Positions 61,481-64,000 of a stretch of 64,000 nucleotides of DNA are shown in pieces (the first letter of the stretch is position 1; each line of letters opens with the position of its first letter). A program made the position numbers and the translations under genes. A model generated the notes under the pieces. That model ran no database searches. It was not told the DNA's origin and was given only the letters and a program-made list of their open reading frames with translations. The DNA is from JBCDBD01 sp039184335 (GTDB taxonomy: Bacteria; Bacteroidota; Bacteroidia; Flavobacteriales; Flavobacteriaceae). The stretch covers positions 62,001 to 126,000 of the forward strand of contig JBCDBD010000004.1 in NCBI GenBank assembly GCA_039184335.1. The letters are read 5' to 3'.

Positions 61481-62206
61481 ATGGAGATAAAAATTTATAA
61501 GAACAAGCAGGAAGTAGCCCGTCAGTTTTCAGACTATTTTTTAAAGTTGCTACAGAGGTACGATGAATTTCATGTGGCGCTTTCTGGAGGTAGCACACCC
61601 AAAATTGTCTTCGATGTCTTGGCAAGTGAATTTAGGGATAGTATCGATTGGTCGACCGTCCATTTTTATTGGGGCGATGAACGTTGTGTGCCCCCCACTG
61701 ATGAGGAAAGCAATTACAGAATGACCCACGAGCATCTTTTCTCAAAACTGAAAGTGCCCAAGGCAAATATCCATCGTATTTTAGGGGAAAATGAACCTCA
61801 GGGTGAAGCGTTTCGTTATGCCAACCTTTTAGAGATCAATCTAGATCGGATAGACGAAGTGCCCCAATTTGACCTGGTGATTTTAGGTATGGGCGATGAC
61901 GGACATACGGCTTCTATTTTTCCACATGAAATTGACCTATGGAATGCCGATGACCATTGTGTCGTAGCTACCCATCCAATTTCTGGTCAGCAACGGGTTT
62001 CCATCAACGGTAAGGTGATTAATGGTTCCAAAGAAGTGGCTTTTCTGGTCACAGGAAAGGGAAAGGCTGAGAAAGTGGAGCAGATACACCATAAAAAACA
62101 GGGATCTGAAAAATATCCGGCCTCTTTGGTGCATCCTGTCTCTGGAAATCTGACTTGGTTTTTAGACCAAGACGCTGCTTCATTGCTTAATCCAAATCTA
62201 GTTTGA
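61481..62206 (+). CDS. pgl: 6-phosphogluconolactonase
   Basis: 241 residues of the DevB/Pgl family: 'HVALSGGSTPKIVFDVLASE' (33-52), 'VHFYWGDERCVPPTDEESN' near 67 and 'FDLVILGMGDDGHTASIFPH' near 129-148, where the Asp/His pair of 'GMGDDGHTAS' is the family signature. It hydrolyses the lactone from Zwf. Its end overlaps the convergent thioesterase gene by 20 bp. Confidence 0.95.
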   Translation: MEIKIYKNKQEVARQFSDYFLKLLQRYDEFHVALSGGSTPKIVFDVLASEFRDSIDWSTVHFYWGDERCVPPTDEESNYRMTHEHLFSKLKVPKANIHRILGENEPQGEAFRYANLLEINLDRIDEVPQFDLVILGMGDDGHTASIFPHEIDLWNADDHCVVATHPISGQQRVSINGKVINGSKEVAFLVTGKGKAEKVEQIHHKKQGSEKYPASLVHPVSGNLTWFLDQDAASLLNPNLV

Positions 62207-62732
62207 CATTTTCGCCATCCAGGTAAGTGAGATACTCATTGACCTTAAACTTTTTTGAATCGTATTTGGTATCTCGATGAAAAGCGGATAGCTTTCGTTC
62301 TTTGCTTCGTGCAAAGCGCCGCATCCCCTGCTTGTCTTTAACAATCAATCCAGGTACAGCAATATTATTGCCGTTTTCACCCTTGGCAACCATAGTAAAA
62401 TATGAAGAATTGCAATGTTTGGTCGTACCTGTAGTGACATTCTCTGATTCTACCCGAACCCCTACCACCATTGAAGTTTTACCGGTATAATTGATAGAGG
62501 CCTTTAAGGTGACCAGTTCGCCAACCTCAATCGGATTTAAAAAATCGACCCGGTTCACCGATGCGGTGACACAATAGCTTTGCGAATGTTTTGAAGCACA
62601 TGCGAATGCGATTTGATCCATCAAGTTCAAAATATATCCCCCATGTACTTTGCCCCCGAAGTTGGAGTGGGAGGGAAGCATCAATTCGGTAATGGAGACC
62701 CGGGATTCTTTAGCAGTTTTAAACTTTTTCAT
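62187..62732 (-). CDS. acyl-CoA thioesterase, hotdog fold (YciA/BACH-like)
   Basis: 181 residues. Hotdog core 'HSNFGGKVHGGYILNLMDQI' (22-41) with the family Gly-Gly turn and the catalytic Asp near 39, then 'CVTASVNRVDFLNPIEVGEL' and 'TGKTSMVVGVRVESENVTTG'. The C-terminal 50 residues ('RRFARSKERKLSAFHRDTK') are basic. It hydrolyses acyl-CoA esters. The ATG overlaps the restored stop of the frameshifted gene as ATGA, so the two were once coupled. Confidence 0.9.
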   Translation of the reverse strand: MKKFKTAKESRVSITELMLPSHSNFGGKVHGGYILNLMDQIAFACASKHSQSYCVTASVNRVDFLNPIEVGELVTLKASINYTGKTSMVVGVRVESENVTTGTTKHCNSSYFTMVAKGENGNNIAVPGLIVKDKQGMRRFARSKERKLSAFHRDTKYDSKKFKVNEYLTYLDGENVKLDLD

Positions 62733-63095
62733 TTTCTGAAATGGAGTGATTCTTCAGATACTACATTGGTAATGAAATATTTGGTGTCGCCCAACCAAAA
62801 GAAGGTAGCATAACGTTCTTTATAGGTCACTTTTACATAGCGTCCCCTGATATTTCTTTAATTTTTCGATGACTTCCTGTTCATTGTCCTGTACTGAAAA
62901 AGAAAAAATATGTGCCCCTGAAATACCTTGACTGATCTCGCCTTCCCAAGTCTTGACCAAAATCCCTTTTCGGCTGAACTTGATCAGCTCGTCTGAACGA
63001 TAGCCTTCACTGAAGGGTACGTAGTAGCTAAAGGTAAAATAGGCAGCTCCTCCCAATAGCATAGCGAAAATGCCCATAAAAAGTATTTTTCGCAT
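62729..63095 (-). pseudogene. frameshifted small membrane-protein gene between rmuC and the thioesterase gene
   Basis: As read, an 91-residue frame (62820-63095) ends '...KLKKYQGTLCKSDL'. Removing one G from the GGGG run (plus-strand CCCC, 62844-62847) restores a frame continuing 'RYVKVTYKERYATFFWLGDT' and 'KYFITNVVSEESLHFRK' to a TGA at 62729, about 121 residues in all. The restored C-terminus is protein-like and its stop overlaps the thioesterase ATG. The protein starts with a membrane helix ('KILFMGIFAMLLGGAAYFTF') and continues 'VPFSEGYRSDELIKFSRKG', a conserved-looking flavobacterial family sometimes annotated as 6-phosphogluconate dehydrogenase without reason. Either a real one-base insertion or a sequencing error in a homopolymer. 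Confidence 0.8.
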
Positions 63096-63096
63096 G

Positions 63097-64000
63097 TCAA
63101 AGTTCTAGTCTTGATTGTTCCAGACCCTCTTCTTGGGCCCGATTTAAAATAGGTTCAGGAATCGATTTTTTTGCTTTTGCCCCCATCTTTTTCAATCTTT
63201 CAATGCTGGTCACGATATTTCCGCGACCCTCTACCAACTTGTTCATGGCACCTCGATATTCGGTCTTTGCCTCATCCATTTTTTTACCCACTTTGGTCAA
63301 ATCGGTCACGAAGCCCTCAAACTTGTCATACAGTGCACCGGCTTGTCGTGCGATTTCAATTGCATTCTTTTGCTGTTTCTCATTGTTCCACATCGTATCG
63401 ATGGTACGAAGTGTTGCCAAAAGGGTAGCCGGGGTCACAATGACGATGTTTTGCTCAAATGCCTTGTTGTACAACAAATTATCTTCATTTATGGCAATGG
63501 CAAAAGCAGGTTCAATGGGTACGAACATCAGCACAAAATCAGGACTCTCCATTTCATACAGATCTTCATATTTTTTGGCAGAAAGCTGTTCGACATGTTT
63601 TCGCAGCGAGTTGATATGGTCTTTGAGAAATTTTTCCTTCAACTCGTCTTCAGCATTGGTATAGCGTTCATAATCAGTAAGCGATACTTTTGAGTCGACA
63701 ATCATTTTCTTGCCATCAGGAAGGTGGATAATGACATCGGGCATGACCCTACTGCCATCTTCCTTTGTGAAACTCTGTTGCACGCTGTATTCGCGGTCTT
63801 TTTCGAGTCCAGATTTTTCTAAGACACGTTCTAAGACCAACTCGCCCCAATTGCCCTGCATTTTACTGTCTCCCTTAAGGGCCTTGGTTAAATTTTCGGC
63901 TTCTTGGGTAATTTTGAGATTTTGGTTTTGTAGATGGTGCAGTTGTTCTTTTAGTGCGGAATGGATACTGATATTTTCCTTTTGCGACTTTTCAACTTTT
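63097..64000 (-). CDS. rmuC: DNA recombination protein RmuC (partial)
   Basis: The frame is open to the window edge, so the N-terminus lies outside; an internal ATG at 63861 is not the start. 300 residues are visible. The upstream part ('KENISIHSALKEQLHHLQNQ') is a coiled coil, then the RmuC core: 'MQGNWGELVLERVLEKSGL', 'MPDVIIHLPDGKKMIVDSKV', 'SLTDYERYTNAEDE', 'PDFVLMFVPIEPAFAIAINE' and 'IVTPATLLATLRTIDTMWNN'. The core matches a restriction-enzyme-like nuclease fold; RmuC is thought to limit inversions at repeats. The following gene starts at the overlap of its stop region (1 bp gap). Confidence 0.92.
   Translation of the reverse strand, partial: KVEKSQKENISIHSALKEQLHHLQNQNLKITQEAENLTKALKGDSKMQGNWGELVLERVLEKSGLEKDREYSVQQSFTKEDGSRVMPDVIIHLPDGKKMIVDSKVSLTDYERYTNAEDELKEKFLKDHINSLRKHVEQLSAKKYEDLYEMESPDFVLMFVPIEPAFAIAINEDNLLYNKAFEQNIVIVTPATLLATLRTIDTMWNNEKQQKNAIEIARQAGALYDKFEGFVTDLTKVGKKMDEAKTEYRGAMNKLVEGRGNIVTSIERLKKMGAKAKKSIPEPILNRAQEEGLEQSRLEL

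Overview
The window looks like chromosomal DNA of a marine-type Flavobacteriaceae (Bacteroidetes). Evidence: AT-leaning base composition; start sites preceded by A-rich stretches rather than Shine-Dalgarno boxes; exact Bacteroidetes housekeeping promoters (TTG, about 19 nt, TAnnTTTG) in front of rpmE2, rpmH and the ABC operon; a type IX secretion C-terminal domain; a 950-residue CarB; type B ribosomal protein L31; and a trehalose-6-phosphate synthase/phosphatase fusion. The genus is not resolved from sequence alone. No rRNA, tRNA, CRISPR array, insertion sequence or prophage was seen.

Layout. 1-5.3 kb: a secreted beta-propeller protein (cut by the window edge), a TPS/TPP fusion and a GH15 enzyme, i.e. 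trehalose synthesis next to a likely trehalose/glucan hydrolase. 5.3-6.7 kb: a PLP-dependent decarboxylase. 6.8-15.0 kb: a fatty-acid beta-oxidation locus (acyl-CoA ligase, small membrane protein, MarR repressor, HCD/ECH bifunctional enzyme, thiolase, acyl-CoA dehydrogenase) with a 24-bp palindromic operator upstream of the MarR gene. 15.2-20.4 kb: secreted unknown protein, purL and a coupled acetyltransferase. 20.5-24.6 kb: a loosely packed island of four membrane-tethered unknown proteins. 24.9-28.3 kb: rsmB and an ECF sigma module. 28.5-43 kb: lipid-type ABC exporter, phosphosugar mutase, T9SS cargo, glycosyltransferase, rpmE2, GlmU-like enzyme, mtaB, lytic transglycosylase and others. 43.1-46.2 kb: rpmH and carB. 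46.2-48.8 kb: a divergent pair of LamG-like proteins, one with a membrane-tethered DNA-binding-like head. 48.9-54.8 kb: a GntR-controlled ABC transporter followed by small membrane proteins. 55-58.3 kb: serine hydrolase and a LytS/LytTR-type two-component pair. 58.3-62.2 kb: the oxidative pentose phosphate genes gnd, zwf and pgl. 62.2-64 kb: thioesterase, a frameshifted gene and rmuC (cut by the window edge).

The most interesting signals are regulatory. (1) Three copies of ATTAAACCTTTT-N12-GTCA, all with exactly 12 nt between the halves, stand before the ECF sigma gene, its membrane partner gene and a nearby secreted-protein gene; this reads as the sigma factor's own promoter and local regulon. 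(2) A near-perfect palindrome lies between a textbook promoter and the start of the ABC/GntR operon. (3) Three consecutive membrane-protein genes share the leader ATCAATCAAAAAAC exactly 8 nt before ATG. (4) The 20.5-24.6 kb island encodes proteins with a common transmembrane-plus-stalk module joined to different C-terminal domains (DUF5675-like, helical, TPR); three of its four genes have a common 17-nt element about 100 nt upstream. (5) A one-base insertion in a G run breaks a conserved-looking small gene between rmuC and the thioesterase gene.
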